A stretch of 64,000 bases of DNA, from positions 62,001 through 126,000 of the forward strand of contig CANOKL010000001.1 in assembly GCA_947566645.1 (NCBI GenBank), read 5' to 3'. The notes beneath the pieces were generated by a model. It did not search any database. It was not told the origin of the DNA and saw only the letters and a list, made by a program, of their open reading frames with translations. How positions within the stretch are numbered: the first letter of the stretch is position 1; every line of letters starts with the position of its first letter. The position numbers and the translations under genes are program-made. The stretch comes from an uncultured Lachnospiraceae bacterium. GTDB lineage: Bacteria > Bacillota > Clostridia > Lachnospirales > Lachnospiraceae. This document shows positions 16,822 through 26,181 of this stretch, one piece after another.

Positions 16822-17123
16822 TGGCGACAGATATAACAAGATTAGGCGTGAAGGCGAACTGGAGGGATCTCACAGAGGGCATGATTATTGCCGGGGCAGG
16901 GACTTCCAAGGACTTTAATACCGGCGAGTGGTCAACGGACAAGCCGGAGTTTATAGAGGAAAAATGTAAGCAGTGTCTGTTATGCGTTCCGGTCTGCCCG
17001 GACAGCTGCATTCCGGTAAAGGATATGAAAAGAGGGGCATTTGACTATGACCACTGCAAGGGCTGCGGCATCTGCGTGAAGGCATGTCCCTTCGGCGCGA
17101 TTACAATGGAAGGGGTGAAATAA
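16821..17123 (+). CDS. porD: 2-oxoacid:ferredoxin oxidoreductase delta subunit (2[4Fe-4S] ferredoxin)
   Basis: 100 residues; ATG at 16821 overlaps the stop of porG, behind AAGGAGGTACAG. Two [4Fe-4S] motifs are visible, CKQCLLCVPVCPDSC and CKGCGICVKACPFGA. These carry electrons from the catalytic alpha/beta core to ferredoxin. The N-terminal ~50 residues (GWRDLTEGMIIAGAGTSKDF-like) are typical of Por/Vor delta subunits. Confidence 0.92.
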   Translation: MATDITRLGVKANWRDLTEGMIIAGAGTSKDFNTGEWSTDKPEFIEEKCKQCLLCVPVCPDSCIPVKDMKRGAFDYDHCKGCGICVKACPFGAITMEGVK

Positions 17124-17124
17124 C

Positions 17125-18306
17125 ATGGCAAAGAGAGACAGATTATCAGGAAACGAAGCGGTAGCGATCGCTTTAAGACAGATTAACCCGGATGTATTTC
17201 CGGCATTTCCCATTACCCCGTCCACAGAGATTCCCCAGTATTTTGCCTCCTTTGTGGCAAATGGACAGGTAGATACAGAATTTATTCCAGTAGAGAGCGA
17301 GCACAGCTCCATGAGCGCCGCGGTCGGAGCCTCTGCGGCAGGGGCAAGGAGCTTTACAGCAACCTCATCCTGCGGTCTTGCCTATATGTGGGAGGAGCTT
17401 TACATAGCAGCGTCCAACAGGCTTCCTCTGGTGCTGGCTCTTGTAAACCGCGCCCTTTCAGGCCCGATCAACATTAACTGCGACCATTCAGACAGCATGG
17501 GTGCAAGAGACGCTGGATGGATTCAGATGTATGCGGAAAATAACCAGGAAGCTTACGACAATATGGTACAGGCTTACCGGATCAGCGAGCATAAGGACGT
17601 AAGAATTCCGATCATGATCTGCCAGGACGGCTTTATCACAAGCCATGCGGTGGAGAATATCGAACTGTTAGAAGATCAGGATGTGAAGGATTTTGTGGGA
17701 GAATATCATCCGGAGACTTATCTTCTGAACCCGGACTGCCCTGCTGCAGTAGGCCCTTATTCCATCACGGACTATTATATGGAGGCAAAGCGCAATCAGG
17801 CAGAGGGGATGAAGCATGTAAGCCAGGTGGTCCTGGATGTGGCGAAGGAATTCGAGGGTATTTCCGGAAGGGCATACGGACTGTTCGAGGAATATTGCAT
17901 GGCGGATGCCGAGATGGCGGTTGTCATGATCGGTTCTGCAGCAGGCACAACCAAGGATGCCATTGACCGTTTAAGAGAGAAGGGAATAAAGGCAGGACTG
18001 ATTAAGATCCGCCTCTATCGCCCGTTCCCGGCTTCCGAGATCGCAGAAGCCCTTAAGACTGTAAAGGCAGTTGCCATTATGGACCGTGCAGAAGGCTACA
18101 CCAACCACGGAGGCCCCCTGGGGGCGGATGTGATGTCCGCGCTGTACAGAGCACACGCAGACGCGCTGGCAGTGAATTATATCTATGGACTCGGCGGACG
18201 AGACATCCGTGTGGAGGATATGGAAGGCGTATTTGAAGCCCTGAAGCAGATCATAGAAGAAGGCGATGCAGGTGAGACCTATCGCTATCTTGGACTTAGA
18301 GAGTAA
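17125..18306 (+). CDS. porA: 2-oxoacid:ferredoxin oxidoreductase alpha subunit
   Basis: 393 residues starting MAKRDRLSGNEAVAIALRQI, 1 bp after the delta subunit stop. It contains the pyrimidine-binding domain (FPITPSTEIPQYFA; VESEHSSMSAAVGASAAGAR; TATSSCGLAYMWEELYIAA) and the C-terminal domain II (MIGSAAGTTKDAIDRLREKG; GLIKIRLYRPFP). The S-E-H-S-S motif holds the conserved Glu that activates thiamine diphosphate. The length is normal for a separate alpha subunit. Confidence 0.93.
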   Translation: MAKRDRLSGNEAVAIALRQINPDVFPAFPITPSTEIPQYFASFVANGQVDTEFIPVESEHSSMSAAVGASAAGARSFTATSSCGLAYMWEELYIAASNRLPLVLALVNRALSGPININCDHSDSMGARDAGWIQMYAENNQEAYDNMVQAYRISEHKDVRIPIMICQDGFITSHAVENIELLEDQDVKDFVGEYHPETYLLNPDCPAAVGPYSITDYYMEAKRNQAEGMKHVSQVVLDVAKEFEGISGRAYGLFEEYCMADAEMAVVMIGSAAGTTKDAIDRLREKGIKAGLIKIRLYRPFPASEIAEALKTVKAVAIMDRAEGYTNHGGPLGADVMSALYRAHADALAVNYIYGLGGRDIRVEDMEGVFEALKQIIEEGDAGETYRYLGLRE

Positions 18307-18321
18307 GGGGGAGGATAAAAG

Positions 18322-19257
18322 ATGAGCTATAATTTTAAAGAGACCATGAATAAACCGGAACGTTTAGCTCCGGGACACAGAATGTGCGCAGGCTGCGGCG
18401 GAACCATTGCAGTAAGAAATGTCCTGCGCGGACTTCATGAAGGGGATAAGGCGGTCATCGGCAATGCCACCGGATGCCTGGAGGTGTCCACCTTTACCTA
18501 CCCCTATACAGCATGGGAGGACAGTTACATCCACAATGCCTTTGAAAATGCAGGAGCGACCTTAAGCGGAGTGGAGGGTGCCTACAAAGCGTTAAGAAAA
18601 AAAGGAAAATTAAACGATACCTACAAGTTCATTACATTCGGCGGCGACGGCGGAACCTACGATATCGGCTTCCAGTCCCTGTCAGGGGCCATGGAGAGAA
18701 ACCATGACCTGGTATACGTATGCTATGACAACGGAGCATACATGAATACCGGGATCCAGCGCTCTTCCGCAACGCCTATGTACGCGGATACGACTACGAC
18801 TCCGGTGGGAAGCGAAAGCAACGGAAAGCCCCAGAACAGGAAAGACCTGGCGGCAATCATTGCGGCTCATGATGTGCCCTATGTGGCACAGACCACCTTT
18901 GTACAGAATTTTAAGGATTTACACATCAAATCAGAAAAGGCCATCTATACGCCGGGAGCGGCATTCCTGAATATTATGGCGCCCTGTCCCCGGGGATGGA
19001 GATACAACACCCCGGATATTATGGAGATCTGCAAACTGGGTGTGGAGACCTGCTACTGGCCCTTATTCGAGGTTGTGGAAGGGAAATGGATTCTGAACTA
19101 CGAGCCGAAGAAGAAGCTTCCGGTCGAGGATTTCCTAAGACCCCAGGGAAGATTTAAGCATCTGTTTAAGAAAGGAAACGAATACCTCCTTGAAGAGTTC
19201 CAGAAGGAAGTAGACAGAAGATGGGAGGAGCTTAAGTTCCGGTGTTCCAGGGCTTAA
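18322..19257 (+). CDS. porB: 2-oxoacid:ferredoxin oxidoreductase beta subunit
   Basis: 311 residues. It has the thiamine-diphosphate and [4Fe-4S] site MCAGCGGTIAVRNVL, IGNATGCLEVSTFTYPYTAW, the TPP motif FGGDGGTYDIGFQSLSGAME, and the metal-binding YVCYDNGAYMNTGIQRS segment, plus a later cysteine in MAPCPRGWRY. It completes the PorGDAB complex. A 15-bp gap with GGGGGAGGATAAAAG separates it from porA. The next gene, an SNF symporter, follows within 16 bp, suggesting one operon. Confidence 0.93.
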   Translation: MSYNFKETMNKPERLAPGHRMCAGCGGTIAVRNVLRGLHEGDKAVIGNATGCLEVSTFTYPYTAWEDSYIHNAFENAGATLSGVEGAYKALRKKGKLNDTYKFITFGGDGGTYDIGFQSLSGAMERNHDLVYVCYDNGAYMNTGIQRSSATPMYADTTTTPVGSESNGKPQNRKDLAAIIAAHDVPYVAQTTFVQNFKDLHIKSEKAIYTPGAAFLNIMAPCPRGWRYNTPDIMEICKLGVETCYWPLFEVVEGKWILNYEPKKKLPVEDFLRPQGRFKHLFKKGNEYLLEEFQKEVDRRWEELKFRCSRA

Positions 19258-19272
19258 GAATAGAAGAGTGAT

Positions 19273-20733
19273 ATGAAAAGAGAAAAATTTGGTTCACGGC
19301 TGGGATTTATATTAGTCTCAGCCGGATGTGCAATCGGAATAGGCAATGTGTGGAAATTCCCGTATATGTGCGGGGAATTCGGCGGAGCGGCATTTATCCT
19401 CATGTATTTTGTGTTCCTCCTGATACTGGGAATCCCGGTCCTGGTCTGCGAATTTGCGGTGGGCCGGGGCAGCAGGAAAAGCGTGGCGGCAAGCTATGAG
19501 GTACTGGCGCCGGCAGGGACCCGCTGGCATATCAGCAAGTGGATTGGAATCATAGGAAGCTATCTTCTTATGATGTTCTACACAACCGTGGGAGGCTGGA
19601 TGCTGTACTACTGTTACCGGAGTATCCGCGGGGAATTCAAAGGAGCATCGGCAGATGCTGTGGCAGAGAAATTCTCAGGCATGCTGGGGAATCTGCCGGT
19701 CATGACGTTCTGGACTGTGCTGATTACTATACTGGGCTTTGCGGTGTGCTATTTTGGAATCCGCGGCGGAATCGAGAAAGTATCCAAGGTGATGATGTCC
19801 GCCCTTTTGGTTATTATGGTCGTACTGGCAGTGCATTCTGTCTTTCTGGAAGGAGCGGGGGAGGGAATCCGGTTTTATCTTATCCCTGATTTTCAGAAGA
19901 TGAAGGAAATCGGAATCGGCAACGTCATATTCGGCGCCATGAGCCAGGCATTTTTTACCCTGTCTATCGGTATCGGCGCCATGCTCATCTTCGGAAGCTA
20001 TATGGATAAAAAACGCAGCCTTGCCGGTGAAGCCATAAATATTACGGCCCTTGACACCTTTGTGGCGCTGATGGCAGGCTTCATCATTATCCCTGCATGC
20101 TTTTCCTTCGGAATTGAGCCGGGCGCAGGCCCCAGTCTGATCTTCATTACCATACCGAACATCTTTGCACAGATGCCCGGAGGACAGATCTGGAGCGCGC
20201 TGTTCTTCCTGTTTATGACCTTTGCTGCTTTTTCCACTCTGGTGGCTGTGTTTGAAAATATTATTTCCTTTGATATGGATATGTTCGGGTGGTCGCGGAA
20301 TAAGAGTGTATTCGTAAGCGCTGTTCTGATCTGCGTCTTAAGTATGCCCTGCGTCCTGGGCTTTAATCTGTGGAGCGGCTTTCAGCCGCTGGGAGAGGGC
20401 ACGACCATCCTGGATCTGGAGGATTTTATCGTATCTAATAACCTGCTTCCACTAGGAAGCCTTGGCTATGTCCTGTTCTGTGCAAAGAAAAACGGATGGG
20501 GATGGGATCACTTCATCGGGGAAGCCAACACAGGAGAAGGGATCCGCTTCCCGAAGGGCTTAAGAGCTTATATGCTCTACGGACTGCCCCTTATTATCAT
20601 AATCATCTACTTGAAGGGATATTATGACATGTTTTCAGGACAGGGGACAGCGGTGCTGGCAGGGTGGATGACCGCAGCCGTGCTGTTTTTAGGATTCGTT
20701 CTGTTCTGTGCGGGAGGAAGAGGGAGTAAATGA
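19273..20733 (+). CDS. SNF-family Na+-dependent (amino acid) symporter
   Basis: A 486-residue transporter with about 11-12 membrane helices. It begins MKREKFGSRLGFILVSAGCA then IGIGNVWKFPYMCGEFGGAA, the sodium-binding TM1 signature of the neurotransmitter:sodium symporter family, with unwound G-IGNVW. Bacterial members import amino acids such as tryptophan, tyrosine or leucine. Placed directly behind PorGDAB-type genes, it could bring in an amino acid that is transaminated and oxidised through the ferredoxin enzyme (inference). Its last codon overlaps the recQ start (ATGA). Confidence 0.9.
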   Translation: MKREKFGSRLGFILVSAGCAIGIGNVWKFPYMCGEFGGAAFILMYFVFLLILGIPVLVCEFAVGRGSRKSVAASYEVLAPAGTRWHISKWIGIIGSYLLMMFYTTVGGWMLYYCYRSIRGEFKGASADAVAEKFSGMLGNLPVMTFWTVLITILGFAVCYFGIRGGIEKVSKVMMSALLVIMVVLAVHSVFLEGAGEGIRFYLIPDFQKMKEIGIGNVIFGAMSQAFFTLSIGIGAMLIFGSYMDKKRSLAGEAINITALDTFVALMAGFIIIPACFSFGIEPGAGPSLIFITIPNIFAQMPGGQIWSALFFLFMTFAAFSTLVAVFENIISFDMDMFGWSRNKSVFVSAVLICVLSMPCVLGFNLWSGFQPLGEGTTILDLEDFIVSNNLLPLGSLGYVLFCAKKNGWGWDHFIGEANTGEGIRFPKGLRAYMLYGLPLIIIIIYLKGYYDMFSGQGTAVLAGWMTAAVLFLGFVLFCAGGRGSK

Positions 20734-22565
20734 AAAGAAAAATCTTAAAACAATATTTTGGGTATGATGATTTCCGGGAGGGTCAGGAGGTCTTGATTGA
20801 CAGTATTCTTTCAGGGAAGGACACCTTCGGAATCATGCCCACCGGCGCCGGGAAGTCCTTATGCTTCCAGATTCCGGCGCTGATCATGGAGGGGATTACC
20901 CTGGTCATATCCCCTCTCATTTCCCTCATGAAGGATCAGGTAGGGGCGCTCAACCAGGCGGGAATCCACGCCGCCTATCTGAACAGTTCCCTGACCACAA
21001 ACCAGTATTATAAGGCTCTGAAGCTTGCAGGAGAGGGGCGGTATCCGATTATTTACGTAGCGCCCGAACGCCTACTTACGGACAGCTTTCTTGACTTTGC
21101 CCTCCACGCGAGGATTGCAATGGTTGCCGTGGACGAGGCCCACTGCGTCTCCCAGTGGGGACAGGACTTCAGACCCAGCTATCTGAAAATCACAGAATTC
21201 ATAGAGCGCCTTCCCAGCCGCCCGGTCGTCAGTGCATTCACCGCATCCGCCACAAAGGAGGTAAGGGAGGACATCGTAGACATCCTGATGCTTAAGAGTC
21301 CTACAGTCATGAGCACAGGCTTCGACCGCCCCAATCTATATTTTGAGGTGAAGACCCCGAAGAAAAAATATGATACCTTAAGTGAATATGTGAAAAAGCA
21401 TACCGGAGAGAGCGGCATCATCTACTGCCTGACCAGGAAGCAGGTGGAAGAAGTGTGCGGGAATCTCATAAAAGAAGGGATTCCTGCAACCAGATACCAT
21501 GCAGGCCTGGGAGATGAGGAACGGAAAAAGAACCAGGACGATTTTATCTATGACCGCGCCCCCGTCATGGTGGCAACCAATGCCTTCGGCATGGGAATCG
21601 ACAAGTCAAATGTCCGCTATGTTATCCATTACAATATGCCGAAAAATATGGAATCCTATTACCAGGAGGCAGGCCGTGCCGGACGTGACGGGGATCCTGC
21701 AGAATGCATCCTGTATTACGGCGGGCAGGATGTGATCATGAACCAGTTTTTTATAGAGCATAACCAGGACAACGACGAGCTGGACGACATCACCAGGCAG
21801 CTTGTGCGGGAGCGTGACCATGAAAGACTGAAAAAAATGACCTTTTACTGCTTCACCAACGAATGCCTGCGGGATTATATGCTCCGGTATTTCGGAGAAT
21901 ACGGCGGCAATTACTGCGGCAACTGCTCAAACTGTATGACACAGTTCGAGGAAGTGGACATCACCGAAATAGCCGAAGCCTTAACCGGCTGCATCCGGGA
22001 AGCAGGGCAGAGGTATGGAATCAACGTCATCATCGACACCGTACACGGCGCAAACACGGCAAAAATCCGCCAGTACCATATGGATCAGAGCTCCTTCTGT
22101 GGAAAACTTCCAAAGGTGCCTGTCTATAAACTCAGACAGATCATGAACGAACTGCTGGTAGAGGGATACATCCGCCTAACCAATGACGACTACATGATCG
22201 TAAAACTGACCGAAAAAGCCAGGGATATCCTGGAAGGAAAAGCAGTCATTATGATGAAAATGGCAAAAGAACAGGAGCAGCAGGAGAAGAAAGAATCCCG
22301 TCCGAAGAAAAAATCCCCCGCTGCCGTGCAGCTTAAGGAAGAAGACGGGCAGCTATTTGAGCGCCTGCGAAAGCTCCGGACAGAGATCGCCAGAGAAGAA
22401 AACGTGCCGCCCTATATCGTATTCTCAGACAAGTCCCTGATACATATGTGCATTCTGAAACCGAAAAACCGGGAAGAGATGCTGAAAGTCTCCGGGGTCG
22501 GAGAATTCAAATATGAAAAATACGGCGAGAGGTTTCTTGACGAATTGGGGACGGGGCATTTTTAA
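20730..22565 (+). CDS. recQ: ATP-dependent DNA helicase RecQ
   Basis: 611 residues. Helicase motifs in order: QEVLIDSIL (0), MPTGAGKSLCFQ (I), LISLMKDQV (Ia), AVDEAHCVSQWGQDFRP (II), SAFTASAT (III), IIYCLTRKQVEEV (IV), ATNAFGMGIDKSNVRYVIHY (V) and YYQEAGRAGRDG (VI). The RQC zinc-binding cysteines are in CFTNEC..YCGNCSNC, then a winged helix and an HRDC domain (residues ~535-605). It starts at ATG 20730, overlapping the symporter gene by 4 bp. The last codons, for ELGTGHF, lie inside palindromic element copy 3, so the C-terminus was rewritten by the element; the original stop is not identifiable. Confidence 0.95.
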   Translation: MKRKILKQYFGYDDFREGQEVLIDSILSGKDTFGIMPTGAGKSLCFQIPALIMEGITLVISPLISLMKDQVGALNQAGIHAAYLNSSLTTNQYYKALKLAGEGRYPIIYVAPERLLTDSFLDFALHARIAMVAVDEAHCVSQWGQDFRPSYLKITEFIERLPSRPVVSAFTASATKEVREDIVDILMLKSPTVMSTGFDRPNLYFEVKTPKKKYDTLSEYVKKHTGESGIIYCLTRKQVEEVCGNLIKEGIPATRYHAGLGDEERKKNQDDFIYDRAPVMVATNAFGMGIDKSNVRYVIHYNMPKNMESYYQEAGRAGRDGDPAECILYYGGQDVIMNQFFIEHNQDNDELDDITRQLVRERDHERLKKMTFYCFTNECLRDYMLRYFGEYGGNYCGNCSNCMTQFEEVDITEIAEALTGCIREAGQRYGINVIIDTVHGANTAKIRQYHMDQSSFCGKLPKVPVYKLRQIMNELLVEGYIRLTNDDYMIVKLTEKARDILEGKAVIMMKMAKEQEQQEKKESRPKKKSPAAVQLKEEDGQLFERLRKLRTEIAREENVPPYIVFSDKSLIHMCILKPKNREEMLKVSGVGEFKYEKYGERFLDELGTGHF

Positions 22566-22605
22566 AAATGCCCCGTCCCAGATTAAAAATGCCCTGTCCC
22601 CGATT
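22545..22605. repeat. dispersed palindromic element, copy 3 (extended form)
   Basis: The core GGGGACGGGGCATTTTT plus its complement is followed by a second complementary arm, AAAAATGCCCTGTCCCC. The unit is TTGGGGACGGGG...CCCCGTCCCAGATT...TGTCCCCGATT. It contains the recQ stop (TAA) and ends 1 bp from the lacI-type gene's stop, lying between convergent genes. Confidence 0.92.
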
Positions 22606-23644
22606 AGCCTTCTGTTGTTTCGCGTCGGATCAGGACGGGTGTCACGACTTTGTGGACCGGTTCCTTTAGGGGCGCGGGACGTCTTTTTTTCCGTTCATTC
22701 ATCTGTTCCACCAAAAGGCTGACTGCCTCGTAGGCCAGTTTGTCAATCTGCTGTCCGATGGTACTGATCGGGATCACGGCTTCTTCGGAGATCGGTGCGT
22801 TATCGAAGCCGATCAGGAGAAAATCTTCCGGTATTTTTCCGTATTTCCGGACGAGAAGATTCACTAGTACATTTGCCTGTGTATCATTGGAGATGAACAG
22901 GCCTTTTTTCAGCCCCTTGTATTTTTCTGTAATATTGTTTAGAATCTCGGACAGGTGATACTTAAGGGACTCATAAGTGTTTCCCATTTCCTTCAGGATC
23001 AGTTCATGCCTGATGTGGTGTTCCGTGCAGAAATCAAGGAAGCTCTGGACGCGTCCGTAGGCGGGAACCTCGGGATTGGCGGGGGAATTTATATAATTAA
23101 TATGGATGATGACATCGCAGTTGTGGTCTGCAAGCAGACTGGCTGCCTGATAGCCGCCCATATAATTGTCAGTATTGACGCTGCAGACATATTTATCTTC
23201 ACGTTCTACTGTGACTATGGGGATTCCAAGTTCTGCCAGTTCCTTTGAGGGGATGGTGTGGCTCAGGATAATCAGTCCTTCAATCTTATAGGAGAGAAGT
23301 TCCTGGATGTAGCGCCGCTCTGCCTCTTCCTGTCCGTTCCCGATAAAGACGAGGAATTTGTAGCCAAAGCTTTCATATGTGGCAAGAATCTGGTTGAGCA
23401 TCTCGGAATAATAGTGGATAAACAGGTTCGGGATAATGACACCGATAAATTCTGTATTTCCGTTGGCGAGAATCCGCGCCACCTTATTTTCTTTATAATC
23501 AAGATCAACAAGTGCTTTTGCGATAATTTCCTGGTTTTCAAGTGTCAGGGAATCCGGATTGTTGAAATATCTGGAGATCGTTGTCTTGGAAAAGTTTGTG
23601 TACTCTGCGATATCACTAAATGTTACGTTCTTTTTCTGCTTCAT
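22604..23644 (-). CDS. LacI-family transcriptional regulator of sugar genes
   Basis: 346 residues. The N-terminal LacI HTH reads FSDIAEYTNFSKTTISRYFN with hinge helix KVARILANG, followed by a periplasmic-binding-like sensor domain (FIGVIIPNLF; IEGLIILSH; LLIGFDNAPISEEAVIPIST). It is divergent from a sugar ABC transporter operon. LacI-type half-sites built on AACCGGTT occur between the two and again before the GH32 gene, so it probably represses all three in the absence of the sugar, likely sucrose or a fructo-oligosaccharide (inference from GH32). Confidence 0.92.
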   Translation of the reverse strand: MKQKKNVTFSDIAEYTNFSKTTISRYFNNPDSLTLENQEIIAKALVDLDYKENKVARILANGNTEFIGVIIPNLFIHYYSEMLNQILATYESFGYKFLVFIGNGQEEAERRYIQELLSYKIEGLIILSHTIPSKELAELGIPIVTVEREDKYVCSVNTDNYMGGYQAASLLADHNCDVIIHINYINSPANPEVPAYGRVQSFLDFCTEHHIRHELILKEMGNTYESLKYHLSEILNNITEKYKGLKKGLFISNDTQANVLVNLLVRKYGKIPEDFLLIGFDNAPISEEAVIPISTIGQQIDKLAYEAVSLLVEQMNERKKRRPAPLKEPVHKVVTPVLIRRETTEG

Positions 23645-23731
23645 AAATTATATCATAACCTCTTTCTGACATTCAGATCTAGATAGAAATGCCAGTATCA
23701 GTATACCAAAAATTAAAAGAGCATGCAATGA

Positions 23732-23890
23732 GTAATCGGTTAAGTAACCGGTTTTGTAAAAGTTATACAAATTGGAAACATGCTTTTTGGAGGTAATTCA
23801 CAAAGTTGTTTTCTGTTATTGACGAGGTCTGTTTACAGTGATATTATAAATATAAAGTAACCGGTTACGTTACTGGTTTTGTAACCGGTT
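23732..23890 (+). promoter_or_regulatory. LacI-type operators and promoter of the sugar ABC operon
   Basis: The promoter is TTGACG (23819-23824), 17 bp, TATTAT (23842-23847). Operator cores AACCGGTT lie at 23746-23753, 23859-23866 (within the perfect palindrome GTAACCGGTTAC) and 23883-23890. Weaker copies are TAATCGGTTA (~23733) and GTTACTGGTT (~23869). Sites just after the -10 box would block transcription, and the upstream site could support looping or control of the divergent regulator. Confidence 0.82.
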
Positions 23891-23919
23891 ATAAAAATAA
23901 TAAACAGGAGGAATGATTC

Positions 23920-25296
23920 ATGGGAAAGAGGATCATGAAGAAGGTCATCTCATCAGGGCTTGTACTGGCACTTGCGGTTACGATGCTGACAGGCTGCCGC
24001 TTTGGTTTTGCCAGTGACCCGGATGACCCGAATGAGGAGACAAAGGAAGTGCCGATTGACACCTCGGTGGACACATTTGAGTACGATACGTCACTGAGCG
24101 GAACAAGTATCACACTTCTGAATTCAAAGGCAGAGATCCAGGTTGCACTGGAAAAGATGGGCGCTGAATATGAAAAAAAATCGGGCGTTCATGTAGAGGT
24201 TATGCCGGTTACGGACGGAGATTCCCCGTACACCAAGGTGGTAAGCCTTTACAACTCCGGAACACCGCCTACAGCCTCGATTCTGGATACCACAGACGTG
24301 ATCGCGCTGGCTGAGGAGAAGGCGGCGGATCTGACAGAAGAGCCATGGGTGGCGGAAGCGGAAGGATATCTGACAGAGGTAAACGGGAAGATTTACAGCT
24401 TTCCGCTCTGTATTGAAGGCAGGGGCATCATCTACAACAAGGCAGTTATTGAGAAGGCACTGGGAGAGAGCTTTGACCCGGCTTCTGTCACGACACAGAG
24501 TGAGTTTGTAGAGCTGCTTGACCGCCTGGTGGATGCAGGAATTGAGAAGCCGGTATCCATGGCAAAGGAGGACTGGTCCCTGGGGGCGCACCAGCTTCAG
24601 TACATCTATGAGACCTACGAGGGTACAAGCGAGGGCGCGCAGGAGATTATTGAGGACATCAAGGCCGGAAACGTGGATCTTTCCTCCTATGACAGACTGT
24701 CCCAGTTCCTTGATACATTCGATATATTAAAGAAATATAATGTTGCAAAGGGAGATCCCCTGGGAGCTGACTATGACGAGATGGCAATCGACCTGGCAGA
24801 CGGAAAGACAGCATTCTGGTTCAACGGAAACTGGGCATGGCCAAATATTTCCGAAGCAGGGGCCAGCGAGGAGGATGCATACGGATTCCTGCCATATTTC
24901 TTAAATGATGACAAGAGTGATTTTGCAAACCAGAAGATTCAGGCTTCTCCGTCAAAGCAGATTATGCTGGACGGGCAGATCGCCACAGAAAAGGAGCAGG
25001 CAGCTGCAAAGGAATTCTTAAACTGGATCGTATTCAGTGAGATCGGCCAGCAGATGATGGTAAAGACCTGTAACATCATCCCGCCGTTTAAGAACAACCC
25101 GTACGAGCCAAGTGACCCGTTGAGCGCAGACATTTATACAAAGGTTCACGAGGATAAGGCATTCAATGCATCTGCTATCGTGCCGAATGACCACTGGGCA
25201 GTATTGGGCGCTTCCATGCAGAAATACCTTGCAGGAAGAAGTGACCGGGAAGAGCTGACAGGGGATATTCAGAAATACTGGGATGAGCAGGAATAG
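23920..25296 (+). CDS. sugar ABC transporter substrate-binding lipoprotein
   Basis: 458 residues from the ATG behind AGGAGGAATGATTC. Signal peptide with lipobox LTGC (Cys at ~residue 26), then an Asp/Glu-rich linker and a family-1-type binding protein fold (VALEKMGAEYEKKSGVHVEV; FPLCIEGRGIIYNKAVIEKA; KTAFWFNGNWAWPNIS). It captures a mono- or oligosaccharide outside the cell and hands it to the two permeases downstream. No ATPase is encoded here, so a shared MsmK-type ATPase elsewhere is expected. Confidence 0.92.
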   Translation: MGKRIMKKVISSGLVLALAVTMLTGCRFGFASDPDDPNEETKEVPIDTSVDTFEYDTSLSGTSITLLNSKAEIQVALEKMGAEYEKKSGVHVEVMPVTDGDSPYTKVVSLYNSGTPPTASILDTTDVIALAEEKAADLTEEPWVAEAEGYLTEVNGKIYSFPLCIEGRGIIYNKAVIEKALGESFDPASVTTQSEFVELLDRLVDAGIEKPVSMAKEDWSLGAHQLQYIYETYEGTSEGAQEIIEDIKAGNVDLSSYDRLSQFLDTFDILKKYNVAKGDPLGADYDEMAIDLADGKTAFWFNGNWAWPNISEAGASEEDAYGFLPYFLNDDKSDFANQKIQASPSKQIMLDGQIATEKEQAAAKEFLNWIVFSEIGQQMMVKTCNIIPPFKNNPYEPSDPLSADIYTKVHEDKAFNASAIVPNDHWAVLGASMQKYLAGRSDREELTGDIQKYWDEQE

Positions 25297-25308
25297 GAGG
25301 AGCGGAAT

Positions 25309-26181
25309 ATGAAATCAAAAAATAGCGGAAAAGATTTTTGCATGTTTGCACTGCCAGGGATGTTTTGCTTCTTTGCAGTAGTAATTATACCGTTTGTCTA
25401 TGGTGTATACCTGACACTCACTGACTGGAACGGTGTATCGAAGGTTAAGAACTTTATCGGCCTGAAGAATTTTTCGGGTGTTATGCGGGACGGCCAGTTC
25501 TGGACATCACTGCTGCTTACATTTAAGTATGTTATCTTTGTCGTTCTGATTGTAAATGTACTTGCGTTTGCCATTGCTTATCTCCTCACAAGGGGAATCA
25601 AGGGGCAGAATTTCTTCCGTGCAGGATTTTTCACCCCGAACCTGATCGGAGGCATCGTACTGGGATATATCTGGCAGTTCGTATTCTCACGGGTATTCGT
25701 AAGTATCGGGGAAAGCACAGGCTGGAAGCTCTTCGAAGTATCCTGGCTGTCTGATCCGACGAATGCATTTATCGCACTGGTAGTCGTATCAGTATGGCAG
25801 CTGTCAGGCTACATGATTCTGATCTACGTGGCAGGCTTCATGGGACTGAGCGAGGACGTTATGGAGGCGGCAAGCATTGACGGCGCATCAGGGTTTGTAA
25901 AGCTTAAGAGCATCATCATGCCCCTTATGATGTCTTCCATTACCATCTGCCTGTTCCTTACACTGTCCCGTGCCTTCATGGTATACGACGTGAACCTGTC
26001 TTTAACAGCAGGCGCACCTTACGGAACAACAGAGATGGCGGCAATGCACGTATATGAAAAGGCATTTACCTCCAGGCAGTTCGGCGTAGGCCAGGCGGAA
26101 GCATTTATCTTATTCATTATTGTTGCAGTTATCAGCGGTCTTCAGGTTTACTTTACTAAGAAACAGGAGGTGGAAGCATAA
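25309..26181 (+). CDS. sugar ABC transporter permease (MalF-like)
   Basis: 290 residues with six membrane helices, starting MKSKNSGKDFCMFALPGMFC. It contains the EAA loop DVMEAASIDGASGFVKLKSI that docks the ATPase, and SLTAGAPYGTTEMAAMHVYE before the last helix. It pairs with the following permease. It starts 12 bp after the binding-protein gene and its stop overlaps the start of the next gene by one base. Confidence 0.93.
   Translation: MKSKNSGKDFCMFALPGMFCFFAVVIIPFVYGVYLTLTDWNGVSKVKNFIGLKNFSGVMRDGQFWTSLLLTFKYVIFVVLIVNVLAFAIAYLLTRGIKGQNFFRAGFFTPNLIGGIVLGYIWQFVFSRVFVSIGESTGWKLFEVSWLSDPTNAFIALVVVSVWQLSGYMILIYVAGFMGLSEDVMEAASIDGASGFVKLKSIIMPLMMSSITICLFLTLSRAFMVYDVNLSLTAGAPYGTTEMAAMHVYEKAFTSRQFGVGQAEAFILFIIVAVISGLQVYFTKKQEVEA

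Noticed and set aside
23644..23740. Separate promoter call for the LacI gene
   Set aside because: The minus-strand region has several A/T-rich boxes, none with convincing spacing.
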